From: Sinorhizobium sp. B11
GTDB taxonomy: Bacteria > Pseudomonadota > Alphaproteobacteria > Rhizobiales > Rhizobiaceae
Assembly (NCBI GenBank): GCA_039725955.1
Contig: CP091034.1
Location: 2,294,001-2,358,000 of the forward strand
DNA: 64,000 nt
Reading direction: 5' to 3'
Positions 25,404-34,197 of this stretch are shown piece by piece. The position numbers were made by a program, and so were the translations under genes. Positions within the stretch are counted from its first letter, which is position 1. Every line of letters starts with the position of its first letter. The notes beneath the pieces are model-generated. The model saw only the letters and a list, made by a program, of their open reading frames with translations, searched no databases and was not told the DNA's origin.

Positions 25404-26567
25404 TCAGCGTCCCCCAAGCTCCTGCCCGACCAGCGACAACCAGTAGCGCACCCCATGCGCAATCGCCTTGTCGTTGAAATCATAGGCCGGGTGGTGCAGT
25501 CCCGCGCTATCCCCGTTGCCGATCAGGATCATCGCGCCCGGCCGTTTCTCCAGCATGTAGGAGAAATCCTCCGCGCCCATCGACTGCACGTAGGCCGCTT
25601 CCACCCGCTCCTCGCCGGCGACCCGTGCAGCCGCCGCAACGATGGCTGACGTCCTGCCGGCATCGTTGACCGTGACCGGATAACCCGGCCGCCAGTCAAT
25701 CTCGGCTTCCGTCTCGAACAGTTTCGCCGTGCCATGCACGATCTCGCGGAAACGCTGCTCGACGGCCTTGCGCGTATCCGCCTGCATGGTGCGGATCGTG
25801 CCGCCGAGGCGCACGGAAGCGGGAATGACGTTCAGCGCCTTGTCATTGCCGGCTTCCGAGAAGGTGACGGAAACGACGACCGGATCGAAGGGATCGGTAA
25901 AGCGCGAGGCGATCGATTGCAGCGCAGTCACCATATGGGCGCTGACGAGAACGGGATCGCGCGTCATCTGCGGTGCTGCCGCATGCCCGCCCTTGCCGTT
26001 GATGGTAATGACGAAACGGTCGGCGCCCGCCATGAACGGTCCGGCGCGTGTGGCAAAGGAACCGATCTCAAGCCCCGGCTCGTTATGCATGCCGTAGACC
26101 TCGTCGATGCCGAAACGCTCAAGCAGGCCTTCCTCGATCATGACACGCGCACCGCCGCCGCCCTCTTCCGCCGGCTGGAAGATCAGCACGACCTTGCCGG
26201 AGAAATCCCGGTTATCGACAAGACATTTTGCGGTGGCAAGCAGCATGGCGGTGTGCCCGTCATGACCGCAGGCATGCATGCGGTTGGCATTTTTCGAGGC
26301 ATAGGGAAGATTGGTCTGCTCCGACATCGGCAACGCATCCATGTCGCAGCGCAACGCAATCGTCTTGCCCGGCCCTTTCGAGCCCTCGATGACGGCGACG
26401 ACGCCGGTCCTGGCAAGCCCGGTCGTCACGTCATCGCAGCCGAATTCGGCGAGCTTGCCGACGACGAAGGCTGCCGTCTCCGGCAGATCGAACAGCAACT
26501 CCGGATTCTGATGGATATGCCGGCGCCAGCCCTTGGCCTCTTCGGCAACGGCTTCGATGGTGCTCAT
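25404..26567 (-). CDS. M20 family amidohydrolase/peptidase
   Basis: The protein is 387 aa. The M20D/hippurate-hydrolase pattern is present: ALRCDMDALP, then MHACGHDGHTAMLL (metal Asp/His), QPAEEGGGGA (catalytic Glu), GMHNEPGL and a C-terminal GAEDFSYMLE. Such zinc enzymes remove acyl groups from N-acyl amino acids; plant-associated homologs release auxin from conjugates. The substrate cannot be fixed here. It has its own promoter region, flanked by repeats on both sides. Confidence 0.92.
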   Translation of the reverse strand: MSTIEAVAEEAKGWRRHIHQNPELLFDLPETAAFVVGKLAEFGCDDVTTGLARTGVVAVIEGSKGPGKTIALRCDMDALPMSEQTNLPYASKNANRMHACGHDGHTAMLLATAKCLVDNRDFSGKVVLIFQPAEEGGGGARVMIEEGLLERFGIDEVYGMHNEPGLEIGSFATRAGPFMAGADRFVITINGKGGHAAAPQMTRDPVLVSAHMVTALQSIASRFTDPFDPVVVSVTFSEAGNDKALNVIPASVRLGGTIRTMQADTRKAVEQRFREIVHGTAKLFETEAEIDWRPGYPVTVNDAGRTSAIVAAAARVAGEERVEAAYVQSMGAEDFSYMLEKRPGAMILIGNGDSAGLHHPAYDFNDKAIAHGVRYWLSLVGQELGGR

Positions 26568-26734
26568 GATGATGTCCTCGTGATGGTGCGGCCGGGCGTG
26601 GGAAGCGGCGGCCGAAGGTGGGGTGGCGCAAGATTAGCCGCTGAGGGGGCGGTTTGCCAACCGGGGTGCGAGAAAACCGACAATCGTCTATCGACATCTC
26701 CTCGAATGAAGAGCTTGCTTTGAGCACTCAGCCC

Positions 26735-26770
26735 ATCATCCTCACCCTCATTCTGTGGCAAGCACAGGAC
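26735..26770. repeat. Partial copy of the intergenic mosaic repeat
   Basis: CCCTCATTCTGTG...CACAGGACTGAGGG forms an imperfect hairpin like the head of the element at 25.2 kb. The 250-base gap between the two minus-strand genes holds nothing else I can identify. Confidence 0.5.
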
Positions 26771-26817
26771 TGAGGGAGGTATACGAGGTCCGAAGTCTAG
26801 CCCCCTTCGGCCCCCGT

Positions 26818-28137
26818 TTACCCGAACATGCCGGGCGAATAGACACCATCGCTTTCCAGTTCCCGAGCGCGCTGCTGCAGCCAGTAGAGATACTGGTGGA
26901 TGGAACTGGTGGTCTGGTCACCATTTCCGGAATGGAACGAGTATTTCTCGGCCTCGCCGCTTTGAATGAGGTAGGTGATATAGTCGATCCCCGGCTTGAT
27001 GGCGTCGTCAGGCAATGTTGCGACATTGGTCTCATACATGTCGTTGCTCTCGGGCTGCGGATTGTAGCGCTCCGGATGAGCTGCCGTCTCGGCATCATAT
27101 TCCGCCTTCAACTGCTGGGCATGAGCTTCGCGGGCGGCGAGTACCGCTTTCACCTCGGCTGACATCGGCTGCGCCGCGCCCGGCGGCAATGAGTGCCACT
27201 CGAGACGGGAGTAGTCATACCTCGGGATGCCATAAATAGCCGGCGCCAGCGCGCCGACAAGATATTCTCTCTGCGCCTGCGACATGTTCGGGTCACGGAT
27301 CATTGCTTCGAATGCTTCCTTTGACATCGCCGGCTCGCCAGGAGGCAAAAGGATCGGGGCTTGAGAATTTGGCGGCAGATGCGGTGTGCCGCCTGCGCCC
27401 GTCGGCTGGGCGGTGACTTGCCGCGTGCTGCCATCCGCAAACGCTATTGTCAGCGATGATGATCCCGCGGAGTAGAGCTCGACGGTGATGACATCGTCGG
27501 CATTGCCATTGATGCTGATGGTCGCCGTGCGGCCATTGACGGTAACCTGCACCGCATCGGCGGAAATGCCTTCACCGAGCTGCAGTGTGGCCGAACCGGA
27601 GACCCGGATCTGATCGCGCCCGTCGCCTGCGGCATATTTGAGGATGGAGCCGCCGCCGGTCTGGATCCGGTCTGCGCCCTTGCCGCCTGTTATGACCGAA
27701 CGTTCGTAGGTCTCGATGACATCGTTGCCGGCCGCGCCATCGACCGTGGAGTCGCCATAGACGGAGATGTAGTCATTGCCGTCTCCGGCCTCGACGGTCG
27801 AATGATCGTAGCCGCTCACCCAGTCGTTGCCCGCCCCGGCGGTCACCTTCGAATGATCGTAGACGGATATGTGGTCATTGCCGTCTCCGCCGTCGATGAT
27901 GGAATGATCGTAGGTATCGATGACGTCGTCGCCGCGCCCACCGCTGACGGTCGCATGATCATAGGCACTGATGTAATCGCTGCCGTCGCCGCCATCGACC
28001 GTCGCATTGGAATAGGCCGAGATCTCCTCATCACCGGCGCCGGACCTGGCAGCCCGCCACTCCTCGATCGTCGTCTTTGAAAACCGGTACGTCGACGACT
28101 GCAGGATTGCGGACATGATCGAACTGGTGACTGTCAT
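26818..28137 (-). CDS. Beta-roll protein with variant 17-residue RTX repeats
   Basis: The protein is 439 aa from the ATG at 28137. Residues about 34-160 carry seven tandem units of 17 residues with the form GGxGNDxISxYDHSxVx. One half is a normal RTX calcium turn (GGDGND); the other is an unusual YDHS turn. After a spacer (a DUF-like beta domain with VQVTVNGRTATISINGN) a C-terminal helical half of about 220 residues follows, rich in Pro, Glu and Tyr. No Sec signal is present. It is probably secreted by a type I system. No transporter is nearby. Confidence 0.78.
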   Translation of the reverse strand: MTVTSSIMSAILQSSTYRFSKTTIEEWRAARSGAGDEEISAYSNATVDGGDGSDYISAYDHATVSGGRGDDVIDTYDHSIIDGGDGNDHISVYDHSKVTAGAGNDWVSGYDHSTVEAGDGNDYISVYGDSTVDGAAGNDVIETYERSVITGGKGADRIQTGGGSILKYAAGDGRDQIRVSGSATLQLGEGISADAVQVTVNGRTATISINGNADDVITVELYSAGSSSLTIAFADGSTRQVTAQPTGAGGTPHLPPNSQAPILLPPGEPAMSKEAFEAMIRDPNMSQAQREYLVGALAPAIYGIPRYDYSRLEWHSLPPGAAQPMSAEVKAVLAAREAHAQQLKAEYDAETAAHPERYNPQPESNDMYETNVATLPDDAIKPGIDYITYLIQSGEAEKYSFHSGNGDQTTSSIHQYLYWLQQRARELESDGVYSPGMFG

Positions 28138-28366
28138 GCGTGTTCCCCCGTGCGGTGCCATGCAGAATGGCGGGACGCGCCCCCGCATCCCTCATCAAAG
28201 TTGAACACTCATATGCCGATATAAACTTGCGCGGGCATGGCGTAGGGTCGTACGCATTGGATTCCACAACCGTCGGCTTTGGAATCCCACGGAAACGATG
28301 GCATGGGCGACTCTCCGCGCCCATGCCATCGAAGCATTCTCTCATTCCGGCTGGGGCTGGCGCGCC
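28138..28366. other. Spacer upstream of the variant RTX gene
   Basis: The spacer is 229 bases. It holds no coding frame I trust. The only notable structure is a loose palindrome around 28277-28306 (GGAATCCCACGGAAACGATGGCATGG and similar). GGGGGAA precedes the RTX start. No clear terminator follows the DUF308 gene. Confidence 0.3.
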
Positions 28367-28942
28367 TCACCCCTGCACGCTCGCCTTCCGATAGGCCGCA
28401 ACGGTCATCCACACCGCCGACAGCAGGAAATAGAAGGCGCCAAACCCGGCATAGGGCGCAATGTCGAGAATGCTCGGCGCCGCGGTCCCATAGGCCCGGC
28501 TGATCATGAAGCCGCCGGCGAGCGTCGATTGGGCGCCGCTGAGGATCATCACCCACTGCGCGCCGTAAATGCGCCAGCGCCGCACGGCCGCCGAAAGCTG
28601 CAGCAGGCCGGAGAAGATCGCCCAGATGCCGAAGACGGCGAGCACGGCATAGATGCTATCAAGCACGGCGATGATGACGGCGAGCGTGGTGATCGTGCTG
28701 ACGGCGACGTTGAAGCTCTGCGCGGGGTTCGCCTTCAATCCGCCATTCGAGTGGGCGTCCACGAGGTTCGCCACCGCATCCCAGGCCGGATAGATGACGA
28801 GCAGCACCGAGGCGAGCGCCGATTGGCTTCCCGACAGACTGGCCGCAAGAATGGCGGCGATGATCCAGCCGATAGAGAACAGCGCACGGACGAAATAGTA
28901 GGATCGCAACCAGCTCGATTGCGCGGAAGATTGGTTCTGCAT
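28367..28942 (-). CDS. DUF308 (HdeD-like) membrane protein
   Basis: The protein is 191 aa with about six hydrophobic segments in the paired pattern of DUF308 (YFVRALFSIGWIIAAIL, LASVLLVIYPAWDAVAN, FGIWAIFSGLLQL, QWVMILSGAQSTLAGGFM). The charged motif RRWRIYGAQW lies between helices. HdeD-type proteins are induced by stress, but their function is unclear. It is divergent from a TetR gene, and both promoters carry the same 15-bp motif, so it is probably the target of that repressor. Confidence 0.85.
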   Translation of the reverse strand: MQNQSSAQSSWLRSYYFVRALFSIGWIIAAILAASLSGSQSALASVLLVIYPAWDAVANLVDAHSNGGLKANPAQSFNVAVSTITTLAVIIAVLDSIYAVLAVFGIWAIFSGLLQLSAAVRRWRIYGAQWVMILSGAQSTLAGGFMISRAYGTAAPSILDIAPYAGFGAFYFLLSAVWMTVAAYRKASVQG

Positions 28943-28964
28943 GACAGGCTCCTTGTTTTGTCTT

Positions 28965-28979
28965 CCTACTAGTAGGTAG
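28965..28979. promoter_or_regulatory. TetR operator before the DUF308 gene
   Basis: CCTACTAGTAGGTAG lies 23 bases upstream of the DUF308 start. It shares the pattern CCTACYRGYAGRTAG with the site before the tetR gene. Confidence 0.65.
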
Positions 28980-29073
28980 ATAACTTTGAGGAGTCAATCG
29001 TCAAACGCACCGCCCGCTGCCATGACGAACACAAGCGCGTGAGCGAGCCCGCAGCGCCAGCTTGACAGCCTTG

Positions 29074-29088
29074 CCTACCGGCAGATAG
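29074..29088. promoter_or_regulatory. TetR operator before the tetR gene
   Basis: CCTACCGGCAGATAG lies 10 bases before the tetR ATG, just downstream of a TTGACA (29062-29067). It matches the motif at 28965-28979. The site should block the regulator's own transcription start. Confidence 0.65.
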
Positions 29089-29097
29089 GCAAGCTGT

Positions 29098-29670
29098 ATG
29101 GAACAGACGACTTCGGAAAAGATCCTCGATATAGCGCAGTCCCTCGTCGTGGCGGGAGGCTATAACGGCTTCAGCTATGCCGATATTTCCGAGGCGGTCG
29201 GTATTCGCAAGGCGAGTATCCACCACCATTTCCCCACCAAGGCCGAGCTCGTGCAGGTCCTGGTCGATCGTTATACGCAGCGCGCCGAATCCGGCCTGAA
29301 CTCGCTGCGCGAGCACGTCCCCGGCCCTGTCGATCAGCTGCAGGCCTATCTGAACTACTGGCAGAAATGCATCCTCGATGCCACGGAACCATTCTGCGTC
29401 TGCGCCATGCTCGCGGCCGAAATGCAGATGCTGCCGGAGCCGGTCGCAGCCCATGTGCGCCGGCATTTCGAGAACCTGGCCGCCTGGCTGACCTCGGTGC
29501 TGAAGGCCGGTGCAGAGCAGAAGCTCTTCCGGCTCGCCAGATCGCCCGAGGAGGAAGCGCAGATCCTGATGGCCTCCGTCCATGGCGCCATGCTGTCGGC
29601 CCGCGCTCTCGGCGAGCCCAGCCTCTTTGCCGCGATCGTCGGCCCGCAGCTCGCCCGGCTCAAGGCCTAG
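29098..29670 (+). CDS. TetR/AcrR family repressor
   Basis: The protein is 190 aa. The HTH is GYNGFSYADISEAVGIRKASIHHHFPTKAEL (in part), very like AcrR/NemR-type regulators. The ligand domain contains a CVCAMLAAE segment with two Cys, which could sense electrophiles as in NemR. It is divergent from the DUF308 membrane gene. Identical operator-like motifs in front of both genes support control of itself and that gene. Confidence 0.9.
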   Translation: MEQTTSEKILDIAQSLVVAGGYNGFSYADISEAVGIRKASIHHHFPTKAELVQVLVDRYTQRAESGLNSLREHVPGPVDQLQAYLNYWQKCILDATEPFCVCAMLAAEMQMLPEPVAAHVRRHFENLAAWLTSVLKAGAEQKLFRLARSPEEEAQILMASVHGAMLSARALGEPSLFAAIVGPQLARLKA

Positions 29671-29736
29671 AGGCACTCGCGGCCTGCGCCGATCTTTGGA
29701 GACGGGCGGCGGCAGTCTGATGCAGCCGGACGATCG

Positions 29737-31497
29737 TCATCTCAGGGAGAGTGATTTCTTCCGCGCTGCGGGCTTGCGCGGCGTCAACGGCAGGCCGGCA
29801 TCGCAATTGCGCGCCACCAGCGTTTCGGTGACGGATTCGTCCGCATAGGTTTCCTGCATCCGGATATAGACCGCCGACAGGGTCGGATCGAGCGAGAGCG
29901 CTTGCCGGACCAGGGATTCGGCCCTGTCGGCATTGCCGCAAGCCATGCTGGCGGCAACCTGGTAGAGCGACTTGCGCCTGGTCTGGAACGGCAGCGTCAC
30001 GGCGACGCGCATCATCTCTTCGAACCGGCTCAACGCATAGAGCGCCGCCACCCGCTCTTCGGTAATCCAGACCGGCAGGAAGGGATCGAGCGTTTCGGCG
30101 CGATCGAGCATTTCGAGGGCACGCTCGGCCTCCCCGGCATAGACGTAGAAGGCAGCGCTGCGGCCGAGAATATAGGCGTCGTTCGGTGCGAGTTCATGGG
30201 CGCGGATGTGGTGATAGCGGGCCGAAACGAAGTCGCCCGATTTCATCTTGATTGCGCCCATGATGCGATGGGCTTCCGGGTCGGACGGGTCGAGGGCGAG
30301 CGCATGTGCAACCTGCTGTTCGGCCTTGTCCATGTCGAAGCTCGGCAGGTTGCTCCACGAGCAGACATGCATTGCGAAGGGACGGCCGAAACCGGGGTCG
30401 GCCACCATTGCCCGCTCGAACCAGCTCATCGCTTCATGGATGTGAACATCCGCCACGCCCACCAGGCGGTGATGGTCGAGACCGCGTAGATAGTACTCAT
30501 AGGCCGTCATGTTCTCCGGCCGCTTCAGCCGTGCTGCCGCAAGTTCCGACTGTTCGATGCGTCCGGAGACCGTTGCCGCGACACGGGCGATGATCTCGTC
30601 CAGCACATCGAGCAATTCGCGAAACGGGCGCTTGATCCGCTCCGACCAGATGACGAGCCCCTCTCCCGTCTCGGTCAGCGCGATATTGACCCTGAGGTCC
30701 TCGCCAACCTGCCGGATCGAGCCGCTGATGACATAGCCGACGCCGAGAAGACGGCCGATCTCGACCGGGTCTTTCGTCGTCAGGGCGGCGGCCGCCGAGC
30801 GGGAACTGACGAACAACCCTTTCAGGCGGCTGAGTTCGAGCGTCAGGTCGTCGGTAATGCCCTCCGCCAGGAACCATTGATCCGCAACGTCGCCAGACGC
30901 CACGTCGAAGCGCGTCACCGCGATCGAGTTGGTCCGGGGAGACTGGGCGGCGCTGGGGGCGGAGCGCGTTGGAGCGAACTGATAGACGTGGCGGTCCACC
31001 AGTTCGGTGACCCGGTAGATCCGGATCGGCTCCAGAATCCCCTTCAGCCGTCTTTCGCCGATATCTTCGAACCCGCAGGGCGAGACCCGCCGCACCTGGT
31101 CGTAAAGCAGCCCTGAAACGTCGATTGCGCCGGGTGGCGCGGACGCCTCGATGCGCGCGGCGATGTTCACCCCGTCGCCACGCAGGTCCGAGCCGACGAC
31201 GACGACATCGGCAAGATGGAGGCCGAACCGCATGTCGCCGCCGCTCGCTCCAGGAAGCGCAGCGATCTCGGCGCGCGCCTCGATGGCGGACCGGAGCGCA
31301 TTGACCGGACTGGCGAATTCCGCAAGCAGCGCATCCCCCGCCGTGCCGAACACACGGCCGTCATGGCGCTGGACGACGGTGCGAACCGTTTCGAGCACGG
31401 TATCGATCCGGGTAATCGCTCCCTCTTCATCTGTTTCCATCGCAGAAGTGGAGCCGACGAAATCCCCGACCATGATCGTGGCCAGCTTGCGCTGCAT
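29737..31497 (-). CDS. Class III adenylate/guanylate cyclase with TPR-like repeats
   Basis: I start it at the ATG at 31497, which has GGAGGG eight bases upstream, giving 586 aa. Residues 1-180 are a class III cyclase domain: the metal Asp in MVGDFVGST (D12) and GTAGDALLAEF (D55), then GDGVNIAARIEA. The middle (IAVTRFDVASGD..., GYVISGSIRQVGEDLRVNIAL in part) is the domain usual in rhizobial cyclases. The C-terminal half is a TPR-like array (AHALALDPSDPEAHRIMGAI, AFYVYAGEAERALEML). It makes cAMP (or cGMP) in response to an unknown cue. Many paralogs are normal in rhizobia. Confidence 0.92.
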   Translation of the reverse strand: MQRKLATIMVGDFVGSTSAMETDEEGAITRIDTVLETVRTVVQRHDGRVFGTAGDALLAEFASPVNALRSAIEARAEIAALPGASGGDMRFGLHLADVVVVGSDLRGDGVNIAARIEASAPPGAIDVSGLLYDQVRRVSPCGFEDIGERRLKGILEPIRIYRVTELVDRHVYQFAPTRSAPSAAQSPRTNSIAVTRFDVASGDVADQWFLAEGITDDLTLELSRLKGLFVSSRSAAAALTTKDPVEIGRLLGVGYVISGSIRQVGEDLRVNIALTETGEGLVIWSERIKRPFRELLDVLDEIIARVAATVSGRIEQSELAAARLKRPENMTAYEYYLRGLDHHRLVGVADVHIHEAMSWFERAMVADPGFGRPFAMHVCSWSNLPSFDMDKAEQQVAHALALDPSDPEAHRIMGAIKMKSGDFVSARYHHIRAHELAPNDAYILGRSAAFYVYAGEAERALEMLDRAETLDPFLPVWITEERVAALYALSRFEEMMRVAVTLPFQTRRKSLYQVAASMACGNADRAESLVRQALSLDPTLSAVYIRMQETYADESVTETLVARNCDAGLPLTPRKPAARKKSLSLR

Positions 31498-31681
31498 TCT
31501 CGATCCCTCCCGCAACAGAAGCCTGTCATGAAGCAATGTAGCACATTCGCGAGCGTGGACGACGGGTGATCGGCGACGCTGGCCGCGGCAAGCAGGTGAT
31601 TGGAGAAATTGACATGGCATCGCTTCATTGCCGCCAATTTCCCGTCGATGACCGCCCTCGGTTCGAGCGGATGCCATTCGA

Positions 31682-32065
31682 CTACCCGATCAGCTTGCGA
31701 ACGGTCGCAATGAGCTGGCCCGATCCCGTCGGTTTTCCCAGGTTGATTGCGTCGGCAAGGACAGGGCTGGACGCCAGCTCATGGGGGGAAGACGCAGACG
31801 CAAGCACAAACGGCACCTTCAGCCGCTGCAATTCCAGCGCCACGGGGGTGACCGTCTCGGCGCCGAGGTAAACGTCGAGTACCGCGAAGTCCGGCTTGTC
31901 CTGATCGATCAAATCGAGCGCGTCCTCATTGGAGGATACCGGACCCATCACTCGAAATCCCCCGGAAATCAGCACACGGCGAAGCTCGTCGGCTATCAGG
32001 AACTCGTCCTCGACAACGAGGACTTGATAGGCGCCTTCGGCTTCTTCGTTGGTTACGTTGCTCAC
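31682..32065 (-). CDS. Single-domain response regulator
   Basis: The protein is 127 aa and consists only of a receiver: VVEDE (acidic pair at 18-21), the phospho-acceptor D64 in FAVLDVYLG, S90 and K111 in NLGKPTG. No output domain is present. It follows the HWE kinase gene by six bases and is surely its partner. Such pairs act by protein-protein contact, for example in stress or light signalling of Rhizobiales. Confidence 0.9.
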   Translation of the reverse strand: MSNVTNEEAEGAYQVLVVEDEFLIADELRRVLISGGFRVMGPVSSNEDALDLIDQDKPDFAVLDVYLGAETVTPVALELQRLKVPFVLASASSPHELASSPVLADAINLGKPTGSGQLIATVRKLIG

Positions 32066-32071
32066 AGCGCC

Positions 32072-33058
32072 TCACATCGGAATTTTGAAGTTCGCCGTCA
32101 AACCGTCAGGTGCAAAGGTAATTTCCACGCTTCCACCTAAATGGGCGGCGAGACCTTCGATGAGTTCAGTTCCATAGCCCTTTTGCTCGGGCGGAGAAAC
32201 CTGTGGCCCTCCGTCCTCACGCCAGTGGCACGCGAGGAATGTTCGTCCTCGCCCCCCGGCCTCCAGCTCCCATGTTACCCTGACCTTCCCGCCAGGCATG
32301 GAAGCAGAACCATGTTTTATGGCGTTCGTCGCGAGTTCATGGATGATCATGCTGACCGGAACGATCTTCGAAGATTGCAGTTCCACGCGCGTGCCGGAGC
32401 ATTCGAGCCGGGTCGCAACCGTCGGTCCGACCGTTTCCCTTACCAATTGTTCGTACCCGATCGGCTCGCCGCGCGCAGCGACCGCCTGAGCCTGAAAGGT
32501 GATGTCCAGCCTTCCGAGGAGCGCCTCCTTGAAGTCTGCCAGATAAGGATCGTCGGCCCTGGTGTTTTTCACAACAGAGCGAACCACGGCGGCAAGGTTC
32601 TTCAATCGATGCCGCATTTCGGCGACGATGAAATCCATTTCAGCTTCGTGTCGCTGCCGCTCGGTAACATCATCGAAGATGATCAGGATGTTCGGACTGT
32701 TATTGTCGGGATGAGCAAGGCGTCGGGCATCGATGAGAAAGGTCCGCTGCCCTATCGCCGGAAAATCGTGCTTCACTTCGAAGCCGATGACGGCGGCTGC
32801 TCGCGGGATGACGGCAGATATGAGCTGTCGCAGCTCGGGAATATCCCATTGCCCGTTCCCGAGCTCGAAGAAATTCTGCGAGACGATGTCCTCACGGTCG
32901 ACTTCGAACACCTTGATGAATGCATTGTTCGCCGTCGTTACGCAGAAGTGCTGATCCAGGACAACAACCGGCTGGGTCATGGTGTCCACCACACCCTGAG
33001 CCTGCACATGCCCCGTTTTCATCAGGCGATACAAATCTTCCAGCAGCATCGTTGCCAT
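32072..33058 (-). CDS. HWE-family PAS sensor histidine kinase
   Basis: The protein is 328 aa, soluble. A PAS domain covers about residues 20-135 (TQPVVVLDQHFCVTTANNAF, in part, then LIIFDDVTERQRHE). The transmitter is of the HWE class: MRHRLKNLAAVV with H150, the N-box HELATNAIKHG, and the WxE signature HWREDGGP, then GYGTELIEGL. It lacks the usual F box, as expected. It sits directly upstream of a lone receiver gene. The signal sensed by the PAS (light, oxygen or redox) is not evident. Confidence 0.9.
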   Translation of the reverse strand: MATMLLEDLYRLMKTGHVQAQGVVDTMTQPVVVLDQHFCVTTANNAFIKVFEVDREDIVSQNFFELGNGQWDIPELRQLISAVIPRAAAVIGFEVKHDFPAIGQRTFLIDARRLAHPDNNSPNILIIFDDVTERQRHEAEMDFIVAEMRHRLKNLAAVVRSVVKNTRADDPYLADFKEALLGRLDITFQAQAVAARGEPIGYEQLVRETVGPTVATRLECSGTRVELQSSKIVPVSMIIHELATNAIKHGSASMPGGKVRVTWELEAGGRGRTFLACHWREDGGPQVSPPEQKGYGTELIEGLAAHLGGSVEITFAPDGLTANFKIPM

Positions 33059-33124
33059 CCAGTCCCCGCCACCGCCAAAATGAGGGCATTGGACGATTAG
33101 ATAGGCCGCTTCAGATACCTGGCA

Positions 33125-33170
33125 ACGTCCGCTTCCGGTTCATGGCCGCAATCCGGCCTTTAGCGGACGT
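33125..33170 (-). terminator. Two-part hairpin overlapping the LysR stop codon
   Basis: The outer arms ACGTCCGCT/AGCGGACGT are a perfect 9-bp match. They enclose an inner GGCCG/CGGCC stem. One arm covers the last codons and the stop of the LysR gene. It separates LysR from the kinase gene downstream, but no T-run follows. Confidence 0.5.
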
Positions 33171-34077
33171 CAGTCCCAACTGACGCCGTCAACCAATCAT
33201 GGAATGCGGTCACCTCGTACCTGCGCAAAGCTTTCGGTGCGGCGACAGCGTAATACGCCCATTTCACAGGCCATCGGACGTCTGGCATCAGGTGGACCAG
33301 ACGACCGCCAACCAGTTCCTGCGCAACGAGCGCCTTCCTCACAAGAGCGACGCCCTTGGCTGCGATGGCGGCATGAATTACTGCCGCCGTCGAGTTGATC
33401 TTGAGCCCGGCTTCCTCTGGCGATCGGTTGGCGCCGGCGCGGGCGAGCCAGTCGTTCCATGAAGGGAAGTCTCCGCCAGGGTGGGGCGTGCCGTCATGGA
33501 TAAGCGTTTGCTCCATGATCCACCCCGGCGTTACCTCCCTGTCCTCTGAGAGGAGCGAGCGATTGCAAACGGCGATGATCTCCTCGCCCATGAGGAACGT
33601 GGACTTCACGCCCTTCCAGTCCCCGAGCCCGCAGCGGATGCCGATGTCTGCTTCGCCCTGCGCAAGGTCGATCACCCGATCCGTGACATCGAGCCTGACA
33701 TCGATGTTCGGGTGTCCAGTCGTAAAGTCGCCGAGCCGTCCAAGCAGCCAGTTGGCGACCAATGCCTGCGATGCCGTCACGACGACGACAGTGCGGGCCT
33801 TCCTGCCGCGCAGCTTCCGCAGACCCGACTCAAGGAGGTCCAGCCCCTGCGCGATGTCGTCGAGGGCCTCCTTTGCCTCGTCCACCGGAGCGAGGCGTTC
33901 CGCGCCCGAACGAGATCGCTTGAAGAGTGGATAGCCGACCCAGTCTTCCAGCGATCGGACGAGCTGGCCGACAGCGGCGGGCGTGACGTTGAGTTCGGTT
34001 GCCGCACCGACGAAGCTGCCGTGTCTTGCCGATGCTTCCAGTGCCTGCAGGGACTTGAGCCGGGTGAGGTTTCTCAT
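33160..34077 (-). CDS. LysR family regulator (GcvA-like)
   Basis: The protein is 305 aa from the ATG at 34077. A longer upstream open frame is not coding. HTH: LKSLQALEASARHGSFVGAATELNVT (in part), then PAAVGQLVRSLEDWVG. The effector domain has TASQALVANWLLGRLGDF and ADIGIRCGLGDWKG, typical of GcvA-type LysR proteins. It is divergent from the SDR-cupin-amine oxidase-MFS-GNAT row. Two TTGTC/GACAA dyads in between are likely binding sites. Confidence 0.9.
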   Translation of the reverse strand: MRNLTRLKSLQALEASARHGSFVGAATELNVTPAAVGQLVRSLEDWVGYPLFKRSRSGAERLAPVDEAKEALDDIAQGLDLLESGLRKLRGRKARTVVVVTASQALVANWLLGRLGDFTTGHPNIDVRLDVTDRVIDLAQGEADIGIRCGLGDWKGVKSTFLMGEEIIAVCNRSLLSEDREVTPGWIMEQTLIHDGTPHPGGDFPSWNDWLARAGANRSPEEAGLKINSTAAVIHAAIAAKGVALVRKALVAQELVGGRLVHLMPDVRWPVKWAYYAVAAPKALRRYEVTAFHDWLTASVGTDVR

Positions 34078-34087
34078 GGATGCAGCC

Positions 34088-34156
34088 TTGTCGTCGCACC
34101 AAAGCGACAAAGATTTTCTTTCTATCCGATATCGTTCGTTTGTCTCGTCAAGACAA
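34088..34156. promoter_or_regulatory. LysR binding region with two TTGTC/GACAA dyads
   Basis: TTGTCG-N11-CGACAA lies at 34088-34110 and TTGTCT-N5-AGACAA at 34140-34156. They share the same half-site and lie in the 120-bp divergent promoter. Two sites of this kind are usual for LysR control. Confidence 0.55.
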
Positions 34157-34197
34157 GCCCGCAGGTTCATGGATTGGTTTCGAAGAGAGGTTTGGAC

